A stretch of DNA of 64,000 nt from Candidatus Zhuqueibacterota bacterium (GTDB lineage Bacteria; Zhuqueibacterota; Zhuqueibacteria; Oceanimicrobiales; Oceanimicrobiaceae), in assembly GCA_029262055.1 (NCBI GenBank), contig JAJDAD010000006.1, positions 1 to 64,000 of the forward strand. Reading direction: 5' to 3'. The notes under the pieces are model-generated. The model was given only the letters and a program-made list of their open reading frames with translations. It searched no databases and had not been told where the DNA came from. The position numbers and the translations under genes are program-made. Below, piece by piece: positions 17,063 through 27,600 of the stretch (position 1 is the first letter of the stretch; each line of letters starts with the position of its first letter).

Positions 17063-18847
17063 GTGGCCCATTCAATTCCACAAGATAAAATCGACGAAGT
17101 CCGGGATGCTACCGACATCACAGAGTTGGTTTCGGACTATGTGACTTTGAAACGCAAAGGCCAGAACCTCTTTGGCCTTTGCCCATTTCACAACGAAAAA
17201 ACGCCGTCTTTCAGTGTCTATCCCGAAAAGCAGATTTTTCACTGCTTTGGATGTGGCGCCGGTGGCAACGCCTTTACGTTCCTTATGCGGCTGGAGGGCA
17301 TCGGTTTCCCCGATGCCGTGAAATATCTGGCACGCAAGATCGGATTGGAACTGGACTACGAGCCCGTTGACACCGAAGGGGCCAAGGAGAACGAAGCCCT
17401 CTACCACATAAATGAATTCGCGGCAGATTTCTTTCAAAAGCAGCTTTTTGATAAAACCGGTTCCCACGCACTCAAGTACATCACGGCGCGCGGCTTTGAC
17501 GAAGAAGATGTGCGCCGGTTTGGCCTGGGATACGCCCCTCCGGGCTGGGACACTCTGCTCAAGGAAACAAAGAGGACAGCCAACGACGAATCGGTTCTCC
17601 TGCGGGCGGGGCTGATCATTGAAAACGAGTCCGGCAGGAGATACGACCGCTTTCGTGATCGACTCATCTTTCCCATCAGGAACCTCTCCGGCCGCGTAGT
17701 GGCATTCGGCGGCAGGATTCTGCAGCAAGATCCGGATTCACCGAAATACATCAATTCGCCGGAAACAACGGTCTATGAAAAGAGCAAGATCTTGTACGGC
17801 CTGTACCAGAATCGCGACGAAGTACGAAAGACGAAAGAAGCGGTGTTTGTCGAAGGTTACATGGACCTCCTGAGTTTGACCGCAAAAGGCATCAAGAACG
17901 TTGTTGCGACATCAGGAACGTCCTTGACTGAAGATCAGACACGCCTGATCAAGCGGTATACTGACAGAGCCGTTTTGATGTACGACAGCGATGCCGCTGG
18001 TGTGGCCGCCACCATGCGCGGGGCGGATATCTTGCTGGCCGGGGGCCTGGATGTGCGCCTGGTCACGTTGCCGCAAGGGCAGGACCCTGACAGCTTTGTG
18101 CGTGAGGCCGGCCCGGCGGCTCTTACCGATAAAATAGCCAAAGCGCCTAGCATTTTTGATTTCAAGCTCAGTCAGGTTGTCGAGACGGCCGTCGACAAAA
18201 GAGGAGAGGGCATCAACGATATTCTGGGATCTTTGGCCAGGGTAAAAGATCAGATTAAACGCAGCCTGCTGGTGTCATCCGTGGCAACCCGGCTGGGCCT
18301 GGAGGAGAAGCTGCTTTGGGCGAAGCTGCAAGAGGTTGCTCACAAAGAGCGCCGGCCTGTGGCACGAAGAATGACTGTGGAAGGCGATTCAAGGAAATCC
18401 CGAAAAAGAACACTACTGGAAAAAGCCACCGAAGACCTTATTGGTATTCTGCTGCGGGATTGGGAGTTGGCAGAGTTCGTCTTTGAGAACATCGACGAAA
18501 CGGAAGTTCAGGCCTGTTCGAAAGTTGAGATCTTTACCTATTTCAAGAACCATTTCAAAGGAGGAAAGCGTCCGGTCGAGTCAGCGCTGCTCAGTCATTT
18601 CAACAATGTAGAACTGTCGGAATTTCTCGTGGGTGAAATCAGCAAAGATATGCAAGACATCAACCTGATGCAATGTGCTTTCGACTGCATGAAAGCCATC
18701 AAAATCGAGAATTTACAGCGCCAGATCGAAGCGACAAGACAGCGCCTCAAGGAAAATATTAGCAAGGACCAGACGCGCTCGGATCTGAAAAAATGCAAGG
18801 AGCTCGAAGCGCAGAAGCAACGAATCGCCGCCCTGCAACCCGCCTAA
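17063..18847 (+). CDS. dnaG: DNA primase DnaG
   Basis: The replicative primase, which makes RNA primers at the replication fork. All domains are present in 594 aa: N-terminal CHC2 zinc ribbon (C40, H43, C61, C64), the catalytic RNA-polymerase core (about 110-260) and the Toprim fold with FVEGYMD (acidic Glu) and LMYDSDAAG (the DxD). The C-terminal helicase-binding region is helical and charged. The start is GTG at 17063, giving the typical opening IPQDKIDEVRDATDITELVSDYV; no clear ribosome binding site is seen. It is separated from the HD-GYP gene by 70 bp and followed by an AT-rich promoter region for the lacI-type gene. Confidence 0.96.
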   Translation: MAHSIPQDKIDEVRDATDITELVSDYVTLKRKGQNLFGLCPFHNEKTPSFSVYPEKQIFHCFGCGAGGNAFTFLMRLEGIGFPDAVKYLARKIGLELDYEPVDTEGAKENEALYHINEFAADFFQKQLFDKTGSHALKYITARGFDEEDVRRFGLGYAPPGWDTLLKETKRTANDESVLLRAGLIIENESGRRYDRFRDRLIFPIRNLSGRVVAFGGRILQQDPDSPKYINSPETTVYEKSKILYGLYQNRDEVRKTKEAVFVEGYMDLLSLTAKGIKNVVATSGTSLTEDQTRLIKRYTDRAVLMYDSDAAGVAATMRGADILLAGGLDVRLVTLPQGQDPDSFVREAGPAALTDKIAKAPSIFDFKLSQVVETAVDKRGEGINDILGSLARVKDQIKRSLLVSSVATRLGLEEKLLWAKLQEVAHKERRPVARRMTVEGDSRKSRKRTLLEKATEDLIGILLRDWELAEFVFENIDETEVQACSKVEIFTYFKNHFKGGKRPVESALLSHFNNVELSEFLVGEISKDMQDINLMQCAFDCMKAIKIENLQRQIEATRQRLKENISKDQTRSDLKKCKELEAQKQRIAALQPA

Positions 18848-18883
18848 TACCATTTTCTCGCACAACCGCTCGCCGAAAGTTTA

Positions 18884-18930
18884 TTTTTTTTAAAAAAAAT
18901 CTTGACAAACGTCTCACTGATTCTTACTAT
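18884..18930 (+). promoter_or_regulatory. Strong sigma70-type promoter with AT-rich upstream element, for the LacI-family gene
   Basis: TTGACA (18902-18907) and TACTAT (18925-18930) are separated by exactly 17 bp. Directly upstream is a run of eight T and eight A (about 18885-18900), like an UP element. Transcription would start near 18937, leaving a leader of about 115 nt before the regulator gene. This is the best consensus promoter noticed in the window and probably drives the first part of the glucan locus. Confidence 0.75.
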
Positions 18931-18942
18931 GAATCAGGATTT

Positions 18943-18988
18943 GGAAGCCCTTCCAGCGAATCGGTGGATGTCCCCTGGAAGGACTTCC
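18943..18988 (+). promoter_or_regulatory. Leader hairpin / twin GGAAG-CTTCC motifs downstream of the lacI promoter
   Basis: Two near-identical motifs, GGAAGCCCTTCC (18943-18954) and GGAAGGACTTCC (18977-18988), lie 34 bp apart just after the predicted transcription start. The sequence CCTTCCAG (18949-18956) is also the exact complement of CTGGAAGG (18975-18982), so the transcript can fold into an 8-bp hairpin. They may be operators for autoregulation by the LacI-type protein or an RNA structure. They lack the central CG usual in LacI-family operators. Confidence 0.4.
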
Positions 18989-19053
18989 GTCAGACACGTC
19001 TTCTGTTTCTTATCCAAGTCATTCTCTTAAACCCAAGCCTTTGCGTTGAAATT

Positions 19054-20073
19054 GTGCCAGTGACAATTTATGATGTTGCCAAAAAGGCAGGTGTCGGAAT
19101 CGGGACCGTATCGCGTGCAATCAACGGCAGCGCGCAAATAACGGAAAAGACCAAGCAGCGTGTCATGCAGGTCATTGCGGATCTTAACTATCAGCCGCAT
19201 TCCGTTGCCCAGAGCCTGGCCCGACAAAAGACCAACACAATCGGGTGTATTATCCCCTTTTTTACTGGCTATTTCTCTATCGAGCTGCTGCGCGGTATTC
19301 AACGCAAAACAACCGACTGCCAGTACGATTTGATCTTGTACAGCGTTGATATCATGGACAAACGCGACACCTTTCTAGAGCGTGCGTTGCAAGAACGCAG
19401 AGTCGATGGCATCTTGCTGGTTTCTCTCGGGATTTCTGACCAGTTAGCTGAAAAGTTCATTGCGCACAAGCTTCCGATCGTGCTCCTGGATAGTTCGCAT
19501 TCGGCGCTGGACTCGATAAAAGTAGACAATATTGAAGGCGCCTACGCAGCTACGCTGCACCTTATAGATCTCGGCTATGAGCGACTTGCGATGATTGGCG
19601 GAAAGACGTCCAGCGTGCCAACCAAACTTCGACTGCAGGGCTATCAACGAGCTCTGTCAGCCCGCGGGCTGCAATATGATGAAAAGTACTTTGTGCCGTG
19701 TGATTTTGCCCTCGACAACGACGGCTTTAACAAAGAATCCGGCTACGTCGCCATGCAACGCTTGCTCGCATTCTCCGATGGCCGGCCGCGGGCGGTTTTC
19801 GTTTCCAGCGATATTCAGGCTATCGGGGCCATGCAGGCTATTCGCGAGCGCGGACTGCGCATTCCCGACGATGTGGCGATTGTAGCTTTTGACGACATTG
19901 AGTTGGCTGATTTCGTCCGACTCACCACCATGAAGCAGCCAATGGTCCAGATGGGCGAACTTGCCATGCAGAGGTTGATGAAGAAAATCGAGGACCCCGA
20001 CGACACGATCTTGGATAAACACTTTGGCACAAGCCTGGTCATTCGAGACAGTTGTGGTGCGATCCATGTCTAA
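19054..20073 (+). CDS. LacI-family transcriptional regulator
   Basis: A sugar-responsive repressor of about 339 aa. The N-terminal helix-turn-helix and hinge are clear: TIYDVAKKAGVGIGTVSRAINGS...TKQRVMQVIADLNYQPHSVAQSLARQKT. The effector-binding domain resembles periplasmic sugar-binding proteins (GCIIPFF, VDGILLV, LPIVLLDSS, LAMIGGK, AVFVSSDIQAIGAMQAI, VAIVAFDDIELAD). The start is taken as GTG at 19054 (MPVTIYDVAK...); GTG 19060 is the alternative, and longer in-frame openings inside the leader lack homology. Gene context (TonB receptor, GH13 enzymes) suggests control of alpha-glucan use by a maltose- or glucose-type ligand. Its stop overlaps the next start by eight bases. Confidence 0.93.
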   Translation: MPVTIYDVAKKAGVGIGTVSRAINGSAQITEKTKQRVMQVIADLNYQPHSVAQSLARQKTNTIGCIIPFFTGYFSIELLRGIQRKTTDCQYDLILYSVDIMDKRDTFLERALQERRVDGILLVSLGISDQLAEKFIAHKLPIVLLDSSHSALDSIKVDNIEGAYAATLHLIDLGYERLAMIGGKTSSVPTKLRLQGYQRALSARGLQYDEKYFVPCDFALDNDGFNKESGYVAMQRLLAFSDGRPRAVFVSSDIQAIGAMQAIRERGLRIPDDVAIVAFDDIELADFVRLTTMKQPMVQMGELAMQRLMKKIEDPDDTILDKHFGTSLVIRDSCGAIHV

Positions 20074-21763
20074 CTATATCCTGAAAAGTTCGCTCGTAAA
20101 CTATACTGGTTTAGTCCTCTGCGGCCTGTTTTTGTCATGCGGCCAAGCCGAGGATACCGCTCGCTTGACCGAGAATAGCCTCGCTCTGATCGGTAACCGA
20201 ACCATCGAGCAAAGAGCCTTTGTCGATCGTTACAACGATTTCCGAAAGCGCACTGGCGACGGTGTACCCGACACGTACGAGGCCCGGCGCCAGGTGCTGA
20301 ATCTCTATGTCGACGAGGAGATCCTCATCAGCGAGGCGGAACGGCGTGGCTTCAACCGGGATGGTGCAGGCAGCCTGGAGCAGCGTCGGATTGAGACGCA
20401 AGAATTGTTGAATCTGTTCAATCGCGAGATGATTGCCGGTAAGGTCACCGTCAGCGAGGATGAACTGAAGGAGCTTTTCATACGACTGAACAGTCGCCTG
20501 CGTGTGCGGCACTTGTATGCAGCAACCCGCGCGGAAGCCGACTCGCTGCATGCTTTGGTCGAGAATGGTGAAAGTTTTGATGCCCTGGCCAGGCAGATTT
20601 TTCAGGATGAAAGACTGCGCGACTCCGGCGGATTGCTCGGCGAGATTACGGTTGATGAGATGGAGGCGGGTTTCGAAGATGCCGCCTTCGGTCTGGCGGA
20701 GGGTGAGGTGTCGCAGCCGGTCAGAACCTCCGACGGGTACAGCATCATCCGGGTCGACCAGCGCATCACCAAACCGCTTCTGACCGAGCACGAGTACGCC
20801 AAGCATAAACACAAACTGTTTCCATATCAAAAGAACCGCAAAATCAAACAAGCAATGCAGGCGTTCAGCGATTCACTGAGCGAAGCTCTGAATATTTCAT
20901 TTGATCCTGCCGGCGTGCGTGCTATCTATTCGGTTTTTGCACGCAACAAGAGTACCATTACCAACGAAGGTGCGATATCTAAGGCCGTTGCCGCAATGGA
21001 ACTTATGCATTCGGACTTGGGCACCTGGACGGTAGGCGACTTTCAGGAGCGCGCAGTATTCACCGCGGCTGAGCATCATGCGCGCATCCAACGCGTGCGG
21101 GACTTTGAGGAGTTCGTCAAGGGGCTGGTTGTGCGTGACAAGATTTTGCAGTTGGCCAGACGGGCCAACTTGAATTCGCGCAGTGCGTATGCCGACGCCG
21201 TCAGAAGCAAAATGGACGTGTATCTTCTGACCCGCATGGAAAAGCAGCTCGACGACGACATGGTTATTTCCGAGGATTCGATTCGGGTTTACTTTGAACG
21301 CAATGCCTCGAGGTTTGTGGCGCCGGCGGCAATCAACTTACGTGAAATCGTGGTTCAAACCAAAGAGGATGCGGACCTTGTTGCGCGCAAACTTGCCGGC
21401 GGTGCTGATTTTGCGCAATTGGCGCGCACGCACTCCGTTCGCGACTGGAGCGCAAAGCAAGGCGGGGAGATCGGCTTGAAACGCAGCGCCGACTTTGGCC
21501 GCTGGTCAGATTTGGTTTTTTCAATGCAGGTGGGTGACAGGAAGGGACCGGTCGTGATGGACTCGATGTATGTTTTTCTCGAGTGCATCGCCAAACAAAG
21601 TGAGAGGCAACTGAGCCTGGAAGAAGCAAGGGCAGATGTAGTGAAGGCCGTAAGGTACACTTTACATGACGAATACCGGCGCGCGAAAATTAACGAGATT
21701 CGTCCTCATATCGAAAACATATCAGTTCTAACGCCAAGGTTAAAGTCGCTCAAGTTGATGTAG
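20066..21763 (+). CDS. SurA-like parvulin peptidyl-prolyl isomerase, probable lipoprotein
   Basis: A 565-aa exported protein with two parvulin-like domains. The first (about 150-245) has VRHLYAATRAEADSLHALV, DSGGLLGEITVDEM and VRTSDGYSIIRVD; the second (about 410-510) has INLREIVVQTKEDADLVARKL and GGEIGLKR. Helical SurA_N-type regions flank them. The N-terminus YTGLVLCGLFLSC ends in a cysteine that could be lipidated, though the lipobox is imperfect. Such proteins chaperone outer-membrane beta-barrels in the periplasm; the next gene encodes one. The start ATG at 20066 lies inside the lacI gene (ATGTCTAA overlap), implying translational coupling. Confidence 0.85.
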   Translation: MSNYILKSSLVNYTGLVLCGLFLSCGQAEDTARLTENSLALIGNRTIEQRAFVDRYNDFRKRTGDGVPDTYEARRQVLNLYVDEEILISEAERRGFNRDGAGSLEQRRIETQELLNLFNREMIAGKVTVSEDELKELFIRLNSRLRVRHLYAATRAEADSLHALVENGESFDALARQIFQDERLRDSGGLLGEITVDEMEAGFEDAAFGLAEGEVSQPVRTSDGYSIIRVDQRITKPLLTEHEYAKHKHKLFPYQKNRKIKQAMQAFSDSLSEALNISFDPAGVRAIYSVFARNKSTITNEGAISKAVAAMELMHSDLGTWTVGDFQERAVFTAAEHHARIQRVRDFEEFVKGLVVRDKILQLARRANLNSRSAYADAVRSKMDVYLLTRMEKQLDDDMVISEDSIRVYFERNASRFVAPAAINLREIVVQTKEDADLVARKLAGGADFAQLARTHSVRDWSAKQGGEIGLKRSADFGRWSDLVFSMQVGDRKGPVVMDSMYVFLECIAKQSERQLSLEEARADVVKAVRYTLHDEYRRAKINEIRPHIENISVLTPRLKSLKLM

Positions 21764-21793
21764 TATTCACTGTCCTTAAAAAGTAGGCTTGTT

Positions 21794-24613
21794 ATGCACA
21801 GACAAATGCTCTTCGTGGTTCTGCTCATACTTGGAGTAAGTTCGCCCGGCAGCGCACAAAAATTCGGTAAATTGAGCGGGCAGGTCATCGACGCGGAAAC
21901 CGGAGATCCGCTTCCGGGCGCTAATATCGTTGTTGTCGGCTCGTCGCTCGGCGCTGCAAGTGGCCTGGATGGTGCCTACACAATCCTACGCGTACCACCG
22001 GGGACGTACGAACTGCGGGCGGACTTCATTGGGTACCAGAAAGTGCTGACCCGGAATGTTGAAGTTCTGACTGACCTCACGACCAGAATCAACTTTTCTC
22101 TAAACACAGAGACGGTTGAACTGGGGGAGGAAGTGGTGGTGATAGCCGAGCGTCCCATTATCCGCAAAGATCTTACCTCGGCCGAGGCCCGCGTACAGGC
22201 GGACGAAATCCTGCGGCTGCCGGTGCAGGAACTTGGGGACATCTTGAATCTGCAAGCCGGGATCAGTCGCGACAGCGGCGGCGGTATTCACATTCGCGGT
22301 GGCAGGTCTACAGAAGTTGCCTACATGGTAAATGGTGTTCGTATTACGGATGACTTTACCAGGTCGCAAAGCTTTCAAGTGGAAAACGAGTCGATTCAAG
22401 AATTGCAGGTTATCAGTGGCACTTTCAATGCCGAATATGGCGAGGCACTCAGTGGCATTGTCAACATCGTGACAAAGGCGGGTGGCAATAATTTTCACGG
22501 CAGTTTTGAAGCCTGGTCGGGCGATTATGTTAGTAACAAGGACGATTTCTTTTTCAATATTGACGACTTTAGTGCTACAGCTAACCATAATTTTTCCGCT
22601 TCTCTGAGTGGCCCGATCATCAAAGACCGGCTTACGTTTTTTGTAACGGGTCGGCGTTTCAACAATGATGGCCACATTTACGGCGTCAACGCATTTAATG
22701 TGAATCCTTTCGCGCTTACAGACACTTCCATAGCGTTCGCAGATCCGCCGGACAGCAGTGCATTTGGTTTTAATTTCAAAGAGCGGTGGAGTGGCCAGGC
22801 AAGCCTGGAGTGGAAAATAGCAGGTCCACTGAAATTTAAGGTGGATTTCTTAGGCAGCAAAGAAGAGCGCGGAAAATATGACGAAGGCATTCACAAAAAC
22901 AGACTGATACCGGATGCTGTACGTGGCGATGACGAGCGTGGATTTACGGTAATCGGAAACCTTACCCATGCGATCAGCGCCAACACCTTTTATGAGCTAA
23001 CCGGTTCATACAAAGAGAGCCAACTTGAATCTTTTCTCTTCGATGACCCACTGGATCCCCGTTATGTCCACCCTGATTTTACTCGTGCTTTGATTTCAAT
23101 TATTTTCGGCCTTTCGCCACAGGACGCAGAGGCAATTGAAGCCGCACCCGATCAATTTAATTTGTTTGGCCAGGACATGGGGAGGTTTGAACGCAAAACC
23201 AAGAGCTGGATCGGCAAGTTCGATTTGACTAGCCAAGTTACCAAAAGGCATCAGGTCAAGACCGGCGTCGAGATTAAGTCTGATGATGTGTTTATGGACG
23301 ACTTTTCTTTGCAATTTGACGGGACAGCGCCGAACGGAATCGGCGCGGCATCTATCCGTACGCCGGAGCAGTCGGGGCGCAATATCCTAAACCGGGACCC
23401 ATTTACATTTGCTGCATATATTCAGGATAAAATTGAATATGAAAGCCTCATCATCAATGCGGGTCTGCGCTTTGACCTTTTTGACGCCAATGGCTTTGTG
23501 CCTGCGGATCTCAGCGATCCGAATATTTTCAACCCGGCCAGACCGACAAATATATGGAATGACACCAACGGCGATGGCATAATTAGTTTGGCAGAGCAAA
23601 CTGATGCTAATGTCAAAACCGTGGCAGAGCGTGAAGCTGGTGGCTGGTATCGCAATACCAGCGTAAAGACCCAGCTTAGCCCGCGGCTTGGCATTGCTTA
23701 CCCTATTACAGACCAGGGAGTCATTCATTTCTCGTTCGGAATTTTTACGCAGATTCCCGATTTCGAACAGCTTTTTCGTGAAGATCGCTTGAAGATCACG
23801 ACCGGAACCGGGCTGCAGGGGGAGAGGTTTGGCAATCCGGACCTAAAACCGCAGAAGACGACAATGTACGAATTGGGTCTGCAACAGCAGCTCGGAGAAA
23901 ATCTGGGGGCAGACCTGACGTTCTTTTACCGGGACATTCGCGACTGGGTTGGCGTGACAGCGCCGATCGATGCTTTTACGGCCGGCGTCGCATATACCCG
24001 TCGAATAAATCGAGATTTTGCCAATGTGACCGGTTTCACGTTGGCACTGAATCGCCGCTTTGCCAATAGCTTTTCCTTTAATGTGGATTACACATTCCAG
24101 GTTGCCGAGGGAACTAATTCGAATCCGGACCAGGAATTCTTCACTCAAAAAGACGGTGGGGAACCGACGAAGCAGTTGACACCGCTCGATTGGGATCAAC
24201 AACATGCCCTGAATTCGAATCTGTTTGTCGGTGGCGACGATTGGGGTGCAAGTCTTATCCAACGATTTAACAGCGGCCAGCCTTATACACCGGACGTGAG
24301 CACAGCCCGGGAGGGCGGTGCAAGCGTTATTCAGGGGTTGGAAAAAAACAGCCGCAGGAAGCCCATAAATTTCACCCTCGATTTTAATGCGTTTAAGCAA
24401 TTTCACTTCGGTGATTTTCGGGTCAAATTTTTCGGTAAGGTGTTTAATCTTCTTGACTCCGATAACGCCACCGGCGTTTTTGGTGACACGGGCGAGGCCG
24501 ACTTTACTTTGGCACAGCTCATCTCCGCAAATGCTGATGAAGGATTTTTTGTCAGACCAGATTTTTACTCCGAACCAAGAAGAATTCAACTCGGGATGAG
24601 TGTTGGCTTCTAA
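21794..24613 (+). CDS. TonB-dependent outer-membrane receptor with carboxypeptidase-like regulatory domain
   Basis: A 939-aa outer-membrane beta-barrel, energised by TonB, that should import a large ligand. Order: signal peptide (1-21); CarboxypepD_reg-like beta-sandwich (about 25-110, LSGQVIDAETGDPLPGANIVV...SGLDGAYTILRVPPGTYELRADFIGYQ); plug domain (about 125-235, VQELGDILNLQAGISRDSGGGIHIRGGRSTEVAYMVNG and EYGEALSGIVNIVTK); then the barrel, ending in RIQLGMSVGF with a terminal Phe. The N-terminal domain is SusC-like, but no SusD gene follows. Location ahead of secreted glucan-binding and amylase genes suggests maltodextrin uptake. It follows the SurA-like chaperone by 30 bp. Confidence 0.93.
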   Translation: MHRQMLFVVLLILGVSSPGSAQKFGKLSGQVIDAETGDPLPGANIVVVGSSLGAASGLDGAYTILRVPPGTYELRADFIGYQKVLTRNVEVLTDLTTRINFSLNTETVELGEEVVVIAERPIIRKDLTSAEARVQADEILRLPVQELGDILNLQAGISRDSGGGIHIRGGRSTEVAYMVNGVRITDDFTRSQSFQVENESIQELQVISGTFNAEYGEALSGIVNIVTKAGGNNFHGSFEAWSGDYVSNKDDFFFNIDDFSATANHNFSASLSGPIIKDRLTFFVTGRRFNNDGHIYGVNAFNVNPFALTDTSIAFADPPDSSAFGFNFKERWSGQASLEWKIAGPLKFKVDFLGSKEERGKYDEGIHKNRLIPDAVRGDDERGFTVIGNLTHAISANTFYELTGSYKESQLESFLFDDPLDPRYVHPDFTRALISIIFGLSPQDAEAIEAAPDQFNLFGQDMGRFERKTKSWIGKFDLTSQVTKRHQVKTGVEIKSDDVFMDDFSLQFDGTAPNGIGAASIRTPEQSGRNILNRDPFTFAAYIQDKIEYESLIINAGLRFDLFDANGFVPADLSDPNIFNPARPTNIWNDTNGDGIISLAEQTDANVKTVAEREAGGWYRNTSVKTQLSPRLGIAYPITDQGVIHFSFGIFTQIPDFEQLFREDRLKITTGTGLQGERFGNPDLKPQKTTMYELGLQQQLGENLGADLTFFYRDIRDWVGVTAPIDAFTAGVAYTRRINRDFANVTGFTLALNRRFANSFSFNVDYTFQVAEGTNSNPDQEFFTQKDGGEPTKQLTPLDWDQQHALNSNLFVGGDDWGASLIQRFNSGQPYTPDVSTAREGGASVIQGLEKNSRRKPINFTLDFNAFKQFHFGDFRVKFFGKVFNLLDSDNATGVFGDTGEADFTLAQLISANADEGFFVRPDFYSEPRRIQLGMSVGF

Positions 24614-24647
24614 TGGTCATCTCAGAAAGAGAGAGGGAATTGTTAGG

Positions 24648-27600
24648 ATGAATACATCGACGTTGAGGAAACACGTTGGAGCGCTGACGGTAACCGTCTT
24701 CATGCTTCTCGGCAGTGCACTGATGGCCCAGGTAGAGAATCATGTGCCGTCAGATAATCGCGGCGTTCCGGTGTTTCGACGGAAGTCAAATATGGATGGC
24801 AACAACCTCAGAGCGACCGTGTTCAATTTCGGTTTCAGTGGCCGGACGTCGGCCCGGCCGGACGAGTTCCCGTACGAGTGGCCGAAAAACACCGGCCGCA
24901 TTTATATCGCTCTAGTGGCCATTTGGAAAGCCGCGGAGGTAACGGATGAAGATGGCAATATCATTCAAATTGTGGATTTCCCTACTTTTCGGGATAGTCC
25001 TAGCGGTGGCTCCTGGAGTCTCGAACCGGTGGAGGGCTTCATCAATCCCGAGGCAAATTCAATCGCACGCAGTGACAAACCGGATAGCTGGCCCGGTGCC
25101 TTGCAACAGGGCTGGCGGGACAAGCGTGAAGATCCAGTAGATCCGGGTTGGGTTGGCTCATGGAACGGCTTCTTCGGAAAGAATATTTTCAATGCCGATC
25201 AGGAAATGTTTTACCGAACCTCGGACGACCTTTACGACAGATTTGATTACATCCCGGATGAGACAGATCCCACGCGGGGCGGCCTGGGAATGATTATGGA
25301 TGTGCGCGGTTTGGCCTGGTCGCAAATTTTGATCAGTGATGTTATCTTTTTTATTCATGACATCCTGAATGACGGTACCAAGCGGATCCCCAAAACAAGT
25401 TTCTTGATTTGGCTTGCTGATATCGTTGGCGGAGATGCTCAGGATGATTTACCGTTTGTCGATTTGCAAACCAGTGTCACCTTTTTGACGGATGGCGATC
25501 GGGTCGGCATTGAAGCCTTTGGCGGTGAACCCGTTGGGCTTGGATCGGTGAAATTTTTGGAAACACCCGGCAATCAGGTTGATGGCATTGACAACGATGG
25601 TGACGCCGACAATACTCCGGAGGTTTTGACGCTCTTTCCAGGTGATATTGATGAAGTCGTGCCATTGTTTACTGCGGACGATTTTTTGCCCAGGACTATC
25701 GGTCCGGGCGACAAGATTGTTCTGATCGATTCTCTGACTTTCGAACGACGGGTCATAGCCTATCCTGCAGGGGGCGGGCTGGTACAAACATTGGGCGGCC
25801 GCGTGAACCTGCCACCCGGCGGCATCACAGTGGTGGAAGATACGTTGGCGGATTTGATCGACGACGATCTGGATGGTCTTATCGACGAGCGCGAAACAAT
25901 TCATTTGATGCGGTTTGACGAGATTACGGAAACCGTGCGGCCAGTGCGGTTTATCAACTACCTGTCTTTTGCGATCGGCGACACCATCAAACGAGGGTTC
26001 GCTGTAGCAGGAAAATCAGCCGAACCGTCTTATCAGAATGTCGCGCCAATGATTGACGAATCACGTGATGACGGATTTGACAATGATAATGATTGGAATT
26101 CTTTTCAGGACGATGTCGGACTTGATGGCGTGGAGGGTTCCGGTGATCCGGGCGATGGTGACGGCTTGATAACCAGCGGTTCCGGAACCAACTTTCCGGG
26201 AGAGCCAAACATAGATAAGACCGACGTCAGCGAAACGGATCTGATCGGTTTGACATCCGCATTGCAGGATCCGGAAGGTGGGGTCCAATTCAATTCAGTT
26301 CCGGACGCCACGATTTGGCGAAAGTTTTTTACGCCCGGCAAGTTTTTTCTGACTCGACAAATTGGTCAATTCGACATGTACCTTTCGTCGGGTTTCTTCC
26401 CGATTGAACCCGGGCAGAGGCAGCGCATGGCGATTTCCGTCGCGATGGCCGGAGGCGGCCAAAGCGCAGCTGTAGATATTGCCAGCGCCATCAGAAAACA
26501 GGAGCAAGCCCGCACAGCATTTGCCACGGATTATCAATTTGCCCAGGCGCCTCTGCAAGTAACCGTCGAAGCAGTGCCTGGAGACAAACGGGTCACGCTT
26601 TACTGGGACGCCCTTTCTGAACAGTCGGAAGATCGATTCGTTAAACGGTTGGGTGGTAATCCAAAGGACTTTGAGGGCTATCGTATCTACAGAGCGACTG
26701 ACGCAGCTTTCCTTGATTCACGCACCATCACAGACGGCAATGGTGTTCCCACGTTGCTGCGGCCCATCGCTCAATTCGATTTGAAGGACGGCATTAGCGG
26801 CTTTCATCCCGTCGACATCAATGGCGTTAAGTTTGAACTGGGCACTGATAGTGGGCTCAAACACTCATTTACCGACACTAATGTCGTAAATGGGCAACGT
26901 TATTTCTATGCCGTAACAGCCTACGACTTTGGCCTTGCGTTCGGGGATATTTCTCCAACGGAGACCTCTGTCAAGGTAACCATTGGCCCGGAAGGCGACG
27001 TTATTGAGACCGGTACTAATGTCGCAGTGGTTCGGCCTCGTGCTTCGGTGGCAGGTTACTTGCCGGCTGGAGTTGCCGCGCTGGAGCACCCACAGGGGAC
27101 GAGCACAGGCCAGGTTGGTTTCGAAATCCTGGACCCCAGGGCTGTTCAGGATGGTCACACATATCAGATTACTTTCGAGGATACTTTGGTTCGGGGTCTT
27201 GGATTCAATAATGTTGCCACCAAGAATTTTACAGTTACAGATCTAGACGATGGTGACAAAATAAAGCTGTCGAAAAGCAAACTGTTTAATGTCGGCGATG
27301 AAGTGCCCCTGATCGATGGTTTTAGGCTTTCCTTCATAAATGAAGATAGAGTTAAGTTGGACGAGTCTCTTTCAGGCTGGAGCGATGACAGTGTATTCGA
27401 CTTTCAGTTTGCGCGGGCACAATTTCTTGACGTAATCGGCGAGGAAATCCCGAACGATTATCAAATCATCATCGGTGAACCGGGTGTGGCTTCCTCCAAA
27501 GATACTTCAATCAGTTTTCTGCCTTTGCCTGCAGTATCGGTTAATTTTCAAATAATAAATAGCATAACCGGGGCCCCGGTGCCGTTTGCATTTGCCGAAA

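Noticed and set aside
18793-19053. N-terminal extension of the LacI-type protein
   Set aside because: The in-frame upstream region overlaps dnaG and crosses the promoter and leader; LacI homology starts exactly at TIYDVAKKAG.
18880-19060. Bacteroidota-type -33/-7 promoter (TTTG / TAnnTTTG)
   Set aside because: No such motif is placed sensibly here, while a TTGACA-17-TACTAT promoter is clear.
25158-25904. Long antisense ORFs inside the Asp-rich secreted protein gene
   Set aside because: They are mirror frames of a well-supported coding sequence and show no protein-family features.
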